DNA of 64,000 bases from Sphingopyxis macrogoltabida. Lineage in GTDB: Bacteria; Pseudomonadota; Alphaproteobacteria; Sphingomonadales; Sphingomonadaceae. Below the pieces are notes generated by a model. That model searched no databases, was not told where the DNA came from, and saw only the letters and a program-made list of their open reading frames with translations. Of this stretch, positions 10,347 through 20,728 are shown one piece after another. Location of the stretch: contig NZ_CP009429.1 of the NCBI RefSeq assembly GCF_001314325.1, positions 1,922,501 through 1,986,500 of the forward strand, given 5' to 3'. Every line of letters begins with the position of its first letter. Position 1 is the stretch's first letter. The translations under genes were made by a program, and so were the position numbers.

Positions 10347-10808
10347 CTACGCCCGTTCGTCCTTCGGCGATCCCATCAGCACATAGGTGGTGATCGAATG
10401 CACCTGCGGCAGCACCCCGAGCACTTCGGTGTGGAAATGCTTGTACGCCGCCAGATCCTCGGTCTCGACGCGAAGCAGATATTCGATCGTGCCGGTGACA
10501 TTGTGGCATTCGCCCACTTCGGGCGCGGTCGCCATCGCCGCTTCGAAACCGACCTGCGACTTCTTCGTATGCGACGACAGGCCGACGGCGACATAGGCGA
10601 TGAACGAGAGTCCGCGCTTCGCGGGGTCGATCTGCGCGCGATAGCCGGTGATGACGCCGCTGCGTTCGAGCTCTTGAACCCGGCGCAGGCAGGCAGAAGG
10701 CGAAAGTCCGACCCGCTCGGCGAGTTCGAGGTTCGAGATTCGCCCATCGCACGACAACTCGTGCAATATCTTGCGGCCTATGGCATCCATCTTGGTCATT
10801 GATTGCAT
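10347..10808 (-). CDS. Lrp/AsnC family transcriptional regulator
   Basis: 153 residues: N-terminal winged HTH (about 5-60, with LSPSACLRRVQELE as recognition region) and a C-terminal RAM ligand-binding domain. It is divergent from a LysE/RhtB exporter with 64 bases between them, the classic arrangement for a regulator that senses an amino acid and controls its export. Three in-frame ATGs (10808, 10799, 10790) compete and none has a convincing ribosome site; the longest is given. Confidence 0.88.
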   Translation of the reverse strand: MQSMTKMDAIGRKILHELSCDGRISNLELAERVGLSPSACLRRVQELERSGVITGYRAQIDPAKRGLSFIAYVAVGLSSHTKKSQVGFEAAMATAPEVGECHNVTGTIEYLLRVETEDLAAYKHFHTEVLGVLPQVHSITTYVLMGSPKDERA

Positions 10809-10872
10809 ATTCTAGACCGTCACCGCCGATCTTTGCAATCCATCGCGTTGTGAAACGCATTATGTTGCACGC
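10809..10872. promoter_or_regulatory. Divergent lrp/lysE control region
   Basis: The 64-base gap holds both promoters. It is more AT-rich than its flanks and contains the short inverted repeat GCGTT-gtga-AACGC near 10845-10858, a possible site for the Lrp-type regulator. Assigned from the arrangement; no consensus operator is recognised with confidence. Confidence 0.4.
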
Positions 10873-11463
10873 ATGGAACAGACCACCCTAGCCGCGCTTT
10901 CCGCCTTCGCGCTCGTCTCGTCGATCACGCCGGGGCCGAACAATATGATGCTGATGGCATCGGGCGCCAACTTTGGCCTGCGCCGCACCGTGCCGCACGC
11001 GCTCGGCGTCGGGATCGGCTTCACGCTGATGATCGTCCTCGTCGGCATCGGGCTGATGGGACTGTTCGACCTGTTCCCGGTGCTGAACCTCGTGCTCAAG
11101 GTGGTGAGCGTCGCCTATCTGCTGTGGCTGGCGTGGAAGATCGCGGGCGCCGCCGCGCCCGATACCGAAAGCGGCGCCCGCGGCAGGCCGATGACCTTCG
11201 TGCAAGCGATGCTGTTCCAGTGGGTCAATCCCAAAGCGTGGTCGATGGCGCTGACCGCGATCGCGCTTTATGCGCCCGACCGCAATCTCGCGGCGGTGCT
11301 GCTCGTTGCGATCGTCTTCGGTCTCGTCAACCTGCCGTCGACCAGCCTGTGGGCGGTGATGGGCACCGCGCTGCGCGGCTGGCTGTCGAGCCCGGCGCGG
11401 CTCAAGGCGTTCAACTGGACCATGGCGGCACTGCTTGTCGGATCGCTCGCGCTGCTGATCTGA
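10873..11463 (+). CDS. LysE/RhtB family amino-acid exporter
   Basis: 196 residues, about six membrane helices. It has the family's N-terminal SxxTPGPNNMM motif (residues 17-27) and ends with a hydrophobic helix. It exports an amino acid or homoserine lactone-like compound across the inner membrane; the substrate cannot be read from sequence. Divergent from the Lrp/AsnC regulator that probably controls it. Confidence 0.9.
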   Translation: MEQTTLAALSAFALVSSITPGPNNMMLMASGANFGLRRTVPHALGVGIGFTLMIVLVGIGLMGLFDLFPVLNLVLKVVSVAYLLWLAWKIAGAAAPDTESGARGRPMTFVQAMLFQWVNPKAWSMALTAIALYAPDRNLAAVLLVAIVFGLVNLPSTSLWAVMGTALRGWLSSPARLKAFNWTMAALLVGSLALLI

Positions 11464-11531
11464 CCCGATTGCAAGGTTGCGAGACGCAACCTATGCACGG
11501 CGCTCCCTTCCCCTGACCGGAGAACAGAGCC

Positions 11532-12548
11532 ATGCAAAGCCGCCGCCTCGGAAAAAGTGCCATCCATGTGTCCGACATCTGCATGGGGACGATGACCTTC
11601 GGCAGCCAGACCGACGAAGCCGAAGCGTTTCGCGTCCTCGACCGCTGTTTCGACGCCGGGATCAACTTCTACGACACTGCCGAGGGCTATCCGGTACCGC
11701 CCGACACCAAATGGGTCGGCCGCACCGAGGAGATCGTCGGCCGCTGGATGAAGACCAAGCCGCGCGACGCGATCATCATGGCAACCAAGGTTTCGGGGCC
11801 GAGCCACGTCTGGTTCAAGTCGCCGTGCCGCGGCGGGATGACCGCGCTCGACCGCAAGAATATCATGCAGGCGATCGACGACAGCCTGACCCGCCTCCAG
11901 ACCGACTATGTCGACCTGTACCAGACGCACTGGCCCGACCATGATGCGCCCTATGACGAGATGATGGATGCGCTCGACGAACTCGTTCGCGTCGGCAAGG
12001 TCCGCATCCTCGGCTGCTCGAACGAGACGAGCTGGGGGCTGATGAAATCGCTGTCGGCGTCGGAAAAGCTAGGCGTCGCGCGCTATCACACGATCCAGAA
12101 TAATTTCAGCCTCAACAACCGCCGTTTCGAGGACGAACTGGCGCAGGTTTGCCGGCAGGAGGGTGTCAGCCTGATCCCCTATTCGCCGCTCGCGGGCGGG
12201 GTGCTGTCGGGCAAATATCAGGGCGGCGCGACACCCGAAGGCGCCCGTTTTTCCCGCTATCTAAAGATGGAAGGCCGGCAGGCCGCGATGGGCCGGCGGT
12301 TCGTCAACGAACGGAGCCTCGCCGCGACCGAACGCTACCTCAAGATCGCCGCCGACGCCGGGCTGCACCCGGTCACGATGGCGACGGCCTGGTCGAAACA
12401 GCACGACTTCGTCGCTTCGACGATCGTCGGGGTCAGCGCCGACGATCAGGTCCAGCCGATCCTCGATGCGATGGAACTGGTGCTCGACGACGAGGTGATG
12501 AAGGCGCTGCACAAGGTCAGCCGGGATATCCTTTACCCGATGGGTTGA
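11532..12548 (+). CDS. Aldo/keto reductase (Tas/YajO type)
   Basis: 338-residue NADPH-dependent (beta/alpha)8 oxidoreductase. Catalytic tetrad visible: Asp and Tyr in FYDTAEGY, Lys in MATKVS, His in YQTHW. The VSADDQVQPI segment near the C-terminus is the cofactor-binding region. The substrate is unknown. ATG at 11532 follows a CCGGAGAAC ribosome site. Its 3' end overlaps the convergent next gene by 16 bases. Confidence 0.9.
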   Translation: MQSRRLGKSAIHVSDICMGTMTFGSQTDEAEAFRVLDRCFDAGINFYDTAEGYPVPPDTKWVGRTEEIVGRWMKTKPRDAIIMATKVSGPSHVWFKSPCRGGMTALDRKNIMQAIDDSLTRLQTDYVDLYQTHWPDHDAPYDEMMDALDELVRVGKVRILGCSNETSWGLMKSLSASEKLGVARYHTIQNNFSLNNRRFEDELAQVCRQEGVSLIPYSPLAGGVLSGKYQGGATPEGARFSRYLKMEGRQAAMGRRFVNERSLAATERYLKIAADAGLHPVTMATAWSKQHDFVASTIVGVSADDQVQPILDAMELVLDDEVMKALHKVSRDILYPMG

Positions 12549-13102
12549 AGGCCCGGCCATTCGAGGACGAGCGCTTCGCCGGGGCGGAGCGCTCGCCATG
12601 CCTGTGCGAGCCGGTCGAACGCACCGAACACCTGCGGCCGGGCACCGTCCAGTCGGGCGCGCTCGTCGGCGCTGAGCGATGCGCGCGTCCGGTCGGCCTC
12701 GCCGCGCGCGGCGCGCTGTGCGGCGCTGTCGGGCCGGGTGGCGCTCCGCCAGTCGACGTCGAACAGGAAAGCGGCGAGTTCGGACAATTCGCCTTCGCGC
12801 CCCTGCGCCCTCACCAGCTTCGCGCCTTTGGCGACCTGTTTGCGAGCCGCACGCTGGCGCTCCTTCGCCGACAGCGTCCCGCCGGCTTCGACATGGAACG
12901 ACCCGGCGTCGCCGCCCGCCGCGATCTGGCCGAACACGCCGTTTTTCAGGCCGAGCGCAGCCTCGACGACGAAATGGACCATGTCGTGCGGCAGGTCGGG
13001 ATCGAAGCCGGGCGCCGGGTCCATGACGAGCGCCGGGCCGTCGCCGCGCTCGATGCGCATGCTGTAGCGGCGTTCGCCCGAACGGATGAAATGGACTTTC
13101 AC
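12533..13102 (-). CDS. Conserved-looking hypothetical protein
   Basis: 189 residues, family not recognised. The first half (residues 1-55) looks like a compact beta-rich fold starting MKVHFIRSGERRYSMRIERG and has D-x-P-H-D-M-V-H-F-V-V-E. The middle (75-125) is a charged Arg/Lys/Glu-rich segment, and the C-terminus ends in a Trp/Pro-rich stretch. No signal peptide or membrane segment. Codon use matches its neighbours, so it is probably real. Confidence 0.65.
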   Translation of the reverse strand: MKVHFIRSGERRYSMRIERGDGPALVMDPAPGFDPDLPHDMVHFVVEAALGLKNGVFGQIAAGGDAGSFHVEAGGTLSAKERQRAARKQVAKGAKLVRAQGREGELSELAAFLFDVDWRSATRPDSAAQRAARGEADRTRASLSADERARLDGARPQVFGAFDRLAQAWRALRPGEALVLEWPGLQPIG

Positions 13103-13149
13103 AGGCCCCGCCTATAGGCTCGCCGCACCCTCTGCCAAAAGGATTTGCG

Positions 13150-13617
13150 ATGACCTCTGTCCGCCGCGCGTTTTACGCCCTCGCCGCATTCTCCGCCATC
13201 ATCGGCACCGCGCACGCCGCCAATCCGACGATGTTCCGCGACGCCGGCTGCGGTTGCTGCCTGAAATGGCTGGAACAGGTGCAGGCGTCGTTCGGCAAGA
13301 AGGCGGTGGTCATCAATTCGCAGGACATGGCCGCGGTGAAGGACAAGCAGGGCGTGCCGCAGGCGCTGCGCAGTTGCCACACGGTGCTCGTCGGCGGCTA
13401 TGTCATCGAGGGCCATGTTCCCGCGAAGGAAATCGCCCGCCTGCTCCGTGAGAAGCCGAAGGGCGTCAAGGGCCTTGCGGTCGGCGGCATGCCGATGGGA
13501 TCGCCCGGCATGGAGCATGGCGACCACCGCGAGGCCTATAAGGTGATGACCTTTGGCCCCGCCGGCCAGCGCGTCTATGCGAGCTATGCCGCAAGCGGTG
13601 GCGCCCACGCGCACTGA
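13150..13617 (+). CDS. DUF411 periplasmic metal-binding protein
   Basis: 155 residues with a signal peptide (likely cut after AHA near residue 24). The mature protein has the DUF411 signature: a CGCC pair near residue 37 and a later conserved Cys in LRSCHT. These proteins are usually tied to copper handling, but no copper gene is adjacent here. The C-terminus adds a Met/His-rich stretch (GGMPMGSPGMEHGDH) that could bind metal. Function inferred from family only. Confidence 0.82.
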   Translation: MTSVRRAFYALAAFSAIIGTAHAANPTMFRDAGCGCCLKWLEQVQASFGKKAVVINSQDMAAVKDKQGVPQALRSCHTVLVGGYVIEGHVPAKEIARLLREKPKGVKGLAVGGMPMGSPGMEHGDHREAYKVMTFGPAGQRVYASYAASGGAHAH

Positions 13618-13635
13618 GCGGCGACATTTTCGTAT

Positions 13636-13713
13636 CCGTTCGCATCGAGCGAAGTCGAGATGCCCCTCGGTCGTGCACGCCTTCGGTGTCTCGACTTCGC
13701 TCGACACGAACGG
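13636..13713. repeat. Double-hairpin interspersed repeat, family A copy 1
   Basis: Inverted arms containing CGAGCGAAGTCGAGATG on the left and TGTCTCGACTTCGCTCG on the right, bounded by CCGTTCG and CGAACGG. It lies between the convergent DUF411 and dienelactone-hydrolase genes and may double as a transcription terminator. Same family as 32577-32657 and 53697-53776. Confidence 0.9.
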
Positions 13714-13717
13714 AAAG

Positions 13718-14596
13718 CTAGGCAGGCTTTAACTCGGCCTTGAACAGCTCGAGCATCCGGCCCCACGCCTTTTCGGCCGCGGCTTCGTTATAGGCGCGGC
13801 CGTCGGGCGGGCACCAGCCGTGCATCGCGCCTTCGTAGACCTCGACCTCGTGCCAGTGCGGCGACTGAGCGAGCACTTCCTTCAGCAAGACCTTCTCGTT
13901 CGGCGTTTCCTTGTCGTCATTGTCGGCGATGGCGAACAGATAGCCCGCGTTGGTATCGCCGATCAGCAGGTGCGGACTGTCGGGCTTGTCGGTCGCGACG
14001 CCGCCGCCGTGAAAGCTCGCCGCCGCGCCGACGCGGTTCGGGCTCAATGCGGCGGTATAGATCGTCATCGCGCCGCCCATGCAATAGCCGGTGGTACCGA
14101 TCCGGCGCTTCGTATCGACCTCGGGCTGCGCATCGAGGAACGCGAGATGCGCCTTCGCATCGACCTCCACCGGTGCCCGCGTGAGCTGTTTCAGATAACC
14201 GAAGAGTTTCTCGCGTACTTCGGGCACGTTGAAATCGTTCGTCGCGTCGACGACGGGCGACTTCTGCCAACGGTAGAAGGGATTGACGGTCAACACCGCA
14301 TAGCCCTCTGCGGCAAGGCGGTCGGCCATCTGGCGGAAGGCCGGACGTAAACCCCGGATATCGGGCCACACCAGCACGCCGGGATGCTTGCCCTCGGCCG
14401 GCGCGACGAAATAGGCGTCGGCGGTACCATCATCGGTCGTGATGGTGACGTCGCGACCCTTCACCGGCTTGCCCGCCATCGCCTGCACGGGGAGCATCGT
14501 CGCCAGTGCGCCGGCCCCGGCGAGCGCGGTAAAACTGCGCCGCGCGACGGGCATTCCGGCGCGATCGAGATCGGCTTCGGTAGCTTCGGTACACAT
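13718..14596 (-). CDS. Dienelactone hydrolase family protein, exported
   Basis: 292 residues. The N-terminus has an Arg pair followed by a hydrophobic stretch (ARRSFTALAGAGALA, then AMA near residue 42), a likely Tat signal, so it acts in the periplasm. The alpha/beta-hydrolase triad fits the DLH family: nucleophile Cys in GYCMGG, Asp in DNDDKE, His in AMHGW. Substrate unknown. ATG at 14596 has an AAGGAGAG ribosome site. An IS3 element now sits about 150 bases upstream and may have altered its promoter. Confidence 0.87.
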   Translation of the reverse strand: MCTEATEADLDRAGMPVARRSFTALAGAGALATMLPVQAMAGKPVKGRDVTITTDDGTADAYFVAPAEGKHPGVLVWPDIRGLRPAFRQMADRLAAEGYAVLTVNPFYRWQKSPVVDATNDFNVPEVREKLFGYLKQLTRAPVEVDAKAHLAFLDAQPEVDTKRRIGTTGYCMGGAMTIYTAALSPNRVGAAASFHGGGVATDKPDSPHLLIGDTNAGYLFAIADNDDKETPNEKVLLKEVLAQSPHWHEVEVYEGAMHGWCPPDGRAYNEAAAEKAWGRMLELFKAELKPA

Positions 14597-14810
14597 GATG
14601 TCTCTCCTTAGGGGATTCGGGAAAGTGGTGGAAAACTGCGTAACTTTACGCGCGATTGACCTTTCGGTTGGGCACGCGAACGGGTCAGCGCCCCGCATCG
14701 CGGCAGGCTAATATGGCGATCCTTTTTAGGACAGCGATTTTTCCTCCTGATCTGCCCCCCGCTGAGTGGCCCAGAGACTATGATAGTCTGGACCATGAAA
14801 GGGACATTGA

Positions 14811-15089
14811 ATGCCGAGCAAGAAGCACAAGCCGGAAGAGATCATCGGCAAGCTGCGTGAAGTTGAGATTGTGCTGGCGCAGGGAGCGAGCACGGCTGAA
14901 GCCTGTCGCCGGATCGCGGTCAGCGAGCAGACCTATTATCGGTGGCGCAAGGAGTATGGCGGCCTGAAGACCGACCAGGCGCGGCGGATGAAGGATCTGG
15001 AGAAGGAGAACCAGCGGCTGCGCCGGGCGATCTCGGACCTGACCTTGGACAAGCTGATCTTGCAGGAGGCTGCACGGGGAAACTTCTGA
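14811..15089 (+). CDS. IS3 transposase OrfA
   Basis: 92 residues: helix-turn-helix (about 8-50, with [20 protein letters not shown]) followed by a leucine zipper (about 58-85). Binds the terminal repeats. It ends at TGA 15087-15089, immediately after the slippery heptamer, so ribosomes that slip continue into OrfB. Confidence 0.93.
   Translation: MPSKKHKPEEIIGKLREVEIVLAQGASTAEACRRIAVSEQTYYRWRKEYGGLKTDQARRMKDLEKENQRLRRAISDLTLDKLILQEAARGNF
15077..15083 (+). promoter_or_regulatory. Programmed -1 frameshift heptamer GGGAAAC
   Basis: Reads as G-GGA-AAC in the orfA frame, an exact X-XXY-YYZ slippery site. After slipping back one base the ribosome reads GGG-AAA-CTT and enters the orfB frame, four bases before the orfA stop. 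This is the standard IS3-family way to make the OrfAB fusion transposase. Confidence 0.85.
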
Positions 15090-15988
15090 GCCCCGCGCGG
15101 CGGCGGCGCTGCATCGATCAGGTACGACGGGATCTGCCAGTCCGGGTATCCGAGCGACGGATATGCCGGGTGCTGGGTCAGCATCGATCGACGCAGCGCA
15201 AGATGCCGCGCGGGGCGGATGACGAACAGGCACTGACCGAGGACATCATTGCATTGGCGAAGCAATATGGTCGTTACGGCTACCGCCGGGTCACGGCGTT
15301 GCTGTGCCATGCGGGATGGACGGTGAACCATAAACGTGTCGAGCGGATATGGCGGCGTGAAGGACTGAAAGTCCCGCAGCGCCAGCCAAAGCGCGGGCGT
15401 CTATGGCTCAATGACGGATCGTGCATCCGGCTACGCCCCGAATATCCGGGGCATGTCTGGGCCTACGATTTCGTCGAGGGGCGGACGCATGACGGTCGCA
15501 AGTTCCGCATCCTCACGATCATCGACGAGGCCAGCAGGGAATGCCTGGCGCTCATCGTTGCACGGCAACTCAAGCATGAGGATGTTCTGGCGGCCCTGGC
15601 CGACCTGTTCATCTCGCGTGGGCCGCCAGCGCATATACGATCCGATAATGGTAGCGAGTTTATCGCGACCGCCGTCCAGAAATGGCTGGGGCAGATCGGC
15701 GTAAAGACCCTCTATATCGCGCCGGGATCACCATGGGAAAATGGCTATAACGAAAGCTTCAACGGGTCGCTTCGCGACGAACTGCTCAATGGCGAGATCT
15801 TCTACAGCCTCGCCGAGGCCAGGGTGCTGATCGAGGCATGGCGGCGGCATTACAACACCGTCCGCCCGCATAGCAGCTTGGGCTACCGGCCACCGGCACC
15901 GGAAACGGCGACACCGCCATATCCGGCCTCCGGTTCCGCTTCGCTCCACCTCCGTCCGGATATGGCGGCGATGAGCTTAATGCACTAA
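15083..15988 (+). CDS. IS3 transposase OrfB (translated as OrfAB fusion)
   Basis: About 300 residues in the -1 frame relative to orfA, with no stop until 15988. It contains an HTH_21-like linker ([13 protein letters not shown]) and an rve/DDE integrase core: first Asp in AYDFVEG, second in RSDNGSEF, Glu in [11 protein letters not shown]. No good independent start was seen, so it is probably made only by frameshifting from 14811. The C-terminus (last 40 residues) is low-complexity. Confidence 0.9.
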   Translation, partial: LLSPARRRRCIDQVRRDLPVRVSERRICRVLGQHRSTQRKMPRGADDEQALTEDIIALAKQYGRYGYRRVTALLCHAGWTVNHKRVERIWRREGLKVPQRQPKRGRLWLNDGSCIRLRPEYPGHVWAYDFVEGRTHDGRKFRILTIIDEASRECLALIVARQLKHEDVLAALADLFISRGPPAHIRSDNGSEFIATAVQKWLGQIGVKTLYIAPGSPWENGYNESFNGSLRDELLNGEIFYSLAEARVLIEAWRRHYNTVRPHSSLGYRPPAPETATPPYPASGSASLHLRPDMAAMSLMH

Positions 15989-16049
15989 CAAACCAATCGG
16001 TCCACTCGGTGGGGGCAGACCACTCCCGGCGGCGAAGTCGCGGGGAGGA

Positions 16050-16721
16050 TCAGCGCGATATCGCAGCCGTCAGTGCGATCTCGTCGAAGCTGTGCGCCAC
16101 ATGATGCACCCCGACCCCGCGCAGCATTTCGCCATGCGCCGCACGGTCGACGATATGGCCCGCGCCGCAAAAGCCGACGACGGTCATCCCCGCCGCAATC
16201 GCGGCCATGGCCCCGGTCGGCGAATCCTCGATCGCCAGGCAGGTCGCGGGATCGACGCCGAGCCCTCTGGCGGCGGCGAGATAGATATCGGGAAAGGGTT
16301 TGCCGCGATCCCAGCCGTCGGCGCTGTACACATGCCCGCCGAAATGATGCCCGAGCCCGAACAGGCCGAGCGCCCAGCCGATATATTCGGCGCGGCTCGA
16401 CGAGGCGATCGCGCGCGGCAGCTCCCCCAGCGTATCGAGAAAGGCCGGCGCCCCGGGCACTGCGTCGAACCCCTCCATGAAACGCGCCCGCGCGCGGGTC
16501 CGGTGGGTCTCGCGAAAATCGGCGGGCAGCGCGCGCCCGAAACGCGCCTCGATCCGCCGCTGCGTCTCCTGCCAATTATGCCCGTAATAGTCGCGCAGGC
16601 ATTCGTCGTAGGTCGTCGGCATGCCCGCCGCGGTCAGGCTTTCGGACAGCGACAGGTTCGCGCGCACTTCGCTGTCGGCGATGACGCCGTCGAAGTCAAA
16701 GATGATGCCGGCGGGAGACAC
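16050..16721 (-). CDS. HAD-superfamily phosphatase (beta-phosphoglucomutase-like)
   Basis: About 223 residues. Motif I is FDFDGVIADSE, motif II Ser in ASSSRAE, motif III Lys in DRGKPFPD, motif IV in AIEDSPTG; all are intact. The alpha-helical cap after motif I places it in the HAD-IA/PGMB group acting on a small phosphorylated substrate. The GTG at 16721 is the most plausible start; the frame is open to 16793 without a better codon or ribosome site. The IS3 insertion begins 28 bases past its stop. Confidence 0.85.
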   Translation of the reverse strand: MSPAGIIFDFDGVIADSEVRANLSLSESLTAAGMPTTYDECLRDYYGHNWQETQRRIEARFGRALPADFRETHRTRARARFMEGFDAVPGAPAFLDTLGELPRAIASSSRAEYIGWALGLFGLGHHFGGHVYSADGWDRGKPFPDIYLAAARGLGVDPATCLAIEDSPTGAMAAIAAGMTVVGFCGAGHIVDRAAHGEMLRGVGVHHVAHSFDEIALTAAISR

Positions 16722-16958
16722 CGGCGGCCAACGCGATTCACCATATTTTTCTCGCTTTGCGGGCCGCGCGGCGAATGTTTGGCATGTCAGCAACGCAACA
16801 ACCTTAAAACGTGGCGATCATGTCGGTTCGGTTCCCGACGCACAGTTATCCAATTGGAGAGCATGGATGATGTGAAAAATGATTGTCAACGGGTTGCCGC
16901 CAGAGGTGAAGAATTAGCAGAAATCGCTACGAAGTGGTCACAGGAGCGGGATGCCACT

Positions 16959-17672
16959 TCAACTGCTTTGCGCAGGAAACTCTAAGGCAGCAAACGCTTC
17001 TAAGATGCTCTCACAAAGATGCAAGAGTCCAGCAAGCGTTTGAAATAGCTCCGACTCTCCAATGCCGGATTGTGGCGGGAGAACTAAGAATGACTCACTT
17101 ACCTTAGGGGGACGCATTTGAATTGTCGTTCCCTGCGGTGTGTCAACGAAGTCGAACCCAACACGTTCATATTGGACTTGAGGCTGAGGCATTAAAGATT
17201 GGTGCTTATCCATAACATCAAGATCGTGCACCGCTCGAAGCTCAACGTTGCCGCCTTTCCACGGCTTTAGATCTTTAACCAGATCTATTGCATCCGCGCC
17301 ACAGCGGTTAAATTTCTTACGCTTAATTTGTTCTTCCAATCCGTCAGCGTCACGGGCGAAGGGGAAATAAACTCCCGTTCGACTTCTACCATTCAGCTCA
17401 GCCATCTCGCTGGCCATTAAATCAAGAGCAGCGCGCATGTTATGGACTATGTCTCCGAGTATTGCAGGAGTATCTTCTGGTATTTCACGTATATGAATTT
17501 CTACTGAGACTTTACCCGTCAGCTCCTTGTCGTTGACATTTTCCTGGTGAAAGCGACCATTAGAGTATGATACGAGTCCTTTCTCCAGAACAGGATCAAG
17601 TACAGAGCGAAGCTCATTGATAAGCCGCTTTGCGCGCCTTAGCTTGATACGACTATCGGAGAATATTTCCAT
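16959..17672 (-). CDS. AT-rich orphan gene of unknown function
   Basis: 237 residues, no family recognised with confidence. Its base composition is visibly lower in GC than all neighbours and its codons include many AT-ending ones, signs of transfer. The protein starts MEIFSDSRIKLRRAKRLINE, has a helical core with GDIVHNMRAALDLMASEMAE (about 75-95), and has no signal peptide or membrane span. It lies just downstream of the glmS stop, a position often used by incoming DNA. ATG at 17672 chosen; a TTG at 17684 is also in frame. Confidence 0.6.
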   Translation of the reverse strand: MEIFSDSRIKLRRAKRLINELRSVLDPVLEKGLVSYSNGRFHQENVNDKELTGKVSVEIHIREIPEDTPAILGDIVHNMRAALDLMASEMAELNGRSRTGVYFPFARDADGLEEQIKRKKFNRCGADAIDLVKDLKPWKGGNVELRAVHDLDVMDKHQSLMPQPQVQYERVGFDFVDTPQGTTIQMRPPKVSESFLVLPPQSGIGESELFQTLAGLLHLCESILEAFAALEFPAQSS

Positions 17673-17735
17673 AAATGAGCCCAAGCCAAATGATCATTAT
17701 CTTCGAGCACTGTCGTGTGTGAAGCAAATTATCCC

Positions 17736-17749
17736 GCTCCTTAAGGAGC
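17736..17749. repeat. Perfect 14-bp palindrome downstream of glmS
   Basis: GCTCCTTAAGGAGC is self-complementary and lies in the 129-base gap between glmS and the AT-rich gene. On the minus strand it is followed by an AT-rich run, so a weak terminator for glmS is possible. The short loopless form makes this uncertain. Confidence 0.35.
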
Positions 17750-17801
17750 ATATCCATAAGGGCGCGAAGCCAAACGCGTCGACCATAGAGATTTACACGT
17801 C

Positions 17802-19625
<1,824 letters not shown>

Positions 19626-19642
19626 GGGGACTATGCTTTCTT

Positions 19643-20011
19643 CTAGAGCGTGTAGGGAACGCGGATACCCGGCATCGATGCCGGAAACACCTTGATATTG
19701 CGCGTAACGAGGATGCGGCCCGATATTTGCGCGGTTGCTAAGACGAAGGCGTCGGCCATCGTCAAGCCCTTGCGTTCGGCCCTCAACGCAGCGGCGCGTC
19801 GGGCCACCGCATCGCCGACCTCCTCGATCGCGAAACAGCCGAGAAAGGCCTCGACCGCCTTCACCGACGCGGGGTCGGCGGCCGACATCACCTCGGTCCA
19901 GCTGATCCGGCTGACGCTCTTGCGTCCGGCGCGGCGAATCTCGCTGCGCGCCGCCTCGACGCCGTTCAGCGCGTCGATGAGGATATCGCTGTCGAACTGC
20001 GCCTCGATCAT
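19643..20011 (-). CDS. vapC: PIN-domain toxin VapC
   Basis: 122-residue predicted Mg-dependent ribonuclease. PIN acidic residues are visible: Asp in FDSDILIDAL, Glu in SWTEVM and Asp in TMADAFVLATA. Its ATG overlaps the antitoxin stop (ATGA, 20008-20011), giving antitoxin-first coupled translation. Confidence 0.88.
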   Translation of the reverse strand: MIEAQFDSDILIDALNGVEAARSEIRRAGRKSVSRISWTEVMSAADPASVKAVEAFLGCFAIEEVGDAVARRAAALRAERKGLTMADAFVLATAQISGRILVTRNIKVFPASMPGIRVPYTL

Positions 20012-20232
20012 TCGCGCTTGCCCCTGAGGCGGCGCTGATATTTCAGGCCGTCGCCGATATCGTCACGCGACCGCCATATGCCGAACCCATTGTCGATCGC
20101 GTCGCCCGATATGTCGGCGCGGTACGCGCTCACCGCGCGGCGCATCAGCTCGGCGCGCGACACGCCCTGCGACGCCGCGAGCGCATCTAGCCACTGGACA
20201 TCGTCATCGGGAATATCGGCAAGGAAACGCAT
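20008..20232 (-). CDS. vapB: Ribbon-helix-helix antitoxin VapB
   Basis: 74 residues. The N-terminal segment MRFLADIPDDDVQWLDALAA and SRAELMRRAVSAY give a short RHH DNA-binding domain; the charged C-terminus should wrap the toxin. A perfect inverted repeat lies 5 bases before its start and is the likely autoregulatory operator. Confidence 0.85.
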   Translation of the reverse strand: MRFLADIPDDDVQWLDALAASQGVSRAELMRRAVSAYRADISGDAIDNGFGIWRSRDDIGDGLKYQRRLRGKRE

Positions 20233-20237
20233 GCGCG

Positions 20238-20262
20238 CTTGATATCATATCATGATATCAAG
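20238..20262. promoter_or_regulatory. vapBC operator palindrome
   Basis: Two perfect 11-bp arms (CTTGATATCAT and ATGATATCAAG) separated by ATC, AT-rich in a GC-rich genome and ending just before the vapB start. This is the expected target of the RHH antitoxin/VapBC complex. Confidence 0.82.
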
Positions 20263-20727
20263 TCAATCGATGAGCTTCCGGTACACGAGGAAGCCCGATT
20301 TTTCCGCAATCCGGTCGTATAGCTGCATCGCCGTGCTGTTGGTTTCGTGCGTTTGCCAATAGACGCGCGGGATCGCCTGCCGCCGCGCCGCGTCATAGAC
20401 CGCCTCGATCAGCGCCCGCCCGACACCCGTGCCGCGCGCCTCCGCGACCGTGAACAGGTCCTGCAAATAGATCGAAGGCTGCAACGCGGTGGTGCTGCGA
20501 TGGAGCAGATAGTGGGTAAACCCCAGCAGCGCGCCGTCCTGTTCGGCGACGAGCGCGAACATCGGCTCATAGGGATCGAAGAAGCGCGACCACGTCGCCG
20601 CGGTGATCTCGGGCGCCAGCGCCGTGTCGCCGCTGCGGCCGTAAAATTCGTTATAGCCGTCCCACAGCGGCAGCCACCGGTCGCAATCGGCGGGAACGGC
20701 GGGGCGGACGATCGGCGGGCTGGCCAT
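20263..20727 (-). CDS. GNAT family N-acetyltransferase
   Basis: 154 residues. Acetyl-CoA binding motif A is seen as LQDLFTVAEARGTGVGRALIEAVYD (Q/RxxGxG/A form RGTGVG), followed by the YWQTHETNSTAMQLYDR motif B. Substrate unknown. ATG at 20727 is one base after the stop of the upstream gene, so it is the third of three linked genes (21591 to 20263). Confidence 0.88.
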   Translation of the reverse strand: MASPPIVRPAVPADCDRWLPLWDGYNEFYGRSGDTALAPEITAATWSRFFDPYEPMFALVAEQDGALLGFTHYLLHRSTTALQPSIYLQDLFTVAEARGTGVGRALIEAVYDAARRQAIPRVYWQTHETNSTAMQLYDRIAEKSGFLVYRKLID

Positions 20728-20728
20728 C

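Larger units (their letters stand above)
14748..16022 (+). mobile_element. IS3-family insertion sequence (IS407-like), complete
   Basis: About 1275 bp. Imperfect terminal inverted repeats: left TGATCTGCCCCCCGCTGAGT (from 14748) matches the reverse complement of the right end, TGGTCTGCCCCCACCGAGTG (ending 16022). The element is flanked by the 4-bp direct repeat CTCC (14744-14747 and 16023-16026), the target duplication size of the IS407 group. It contains orfA and orfB joined by a -1 frameshift. It landed between the end of the HAD phosphatase gene and the promoter region of the dienelactone hydrolase gene. Both ends and the reading frames look intact, so it may still move. Confidence 0.9.

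Noticed and set aside
16829..16860. T-arm-like GTCGG...CCGAC stem near the HAD gene
   Set aside because: The loop has eight bases and no acceptor, D or anticodon arm can be drawn, so not a tRNA or fragment I can support.
16863..16985. 40-codon plus-strand frame (MDDVKND...)
   Set aside because: Short, overlaps the end of the AT-rich gene, no ribosome site or homology visible; possibly a gene remnant, but unsupported.
17673..17801. Tn7-type ends downstream of glmS
   Set aside because: No terminal TGT/ACA repeats, 22-bp binding sites or Tns genes are visible.
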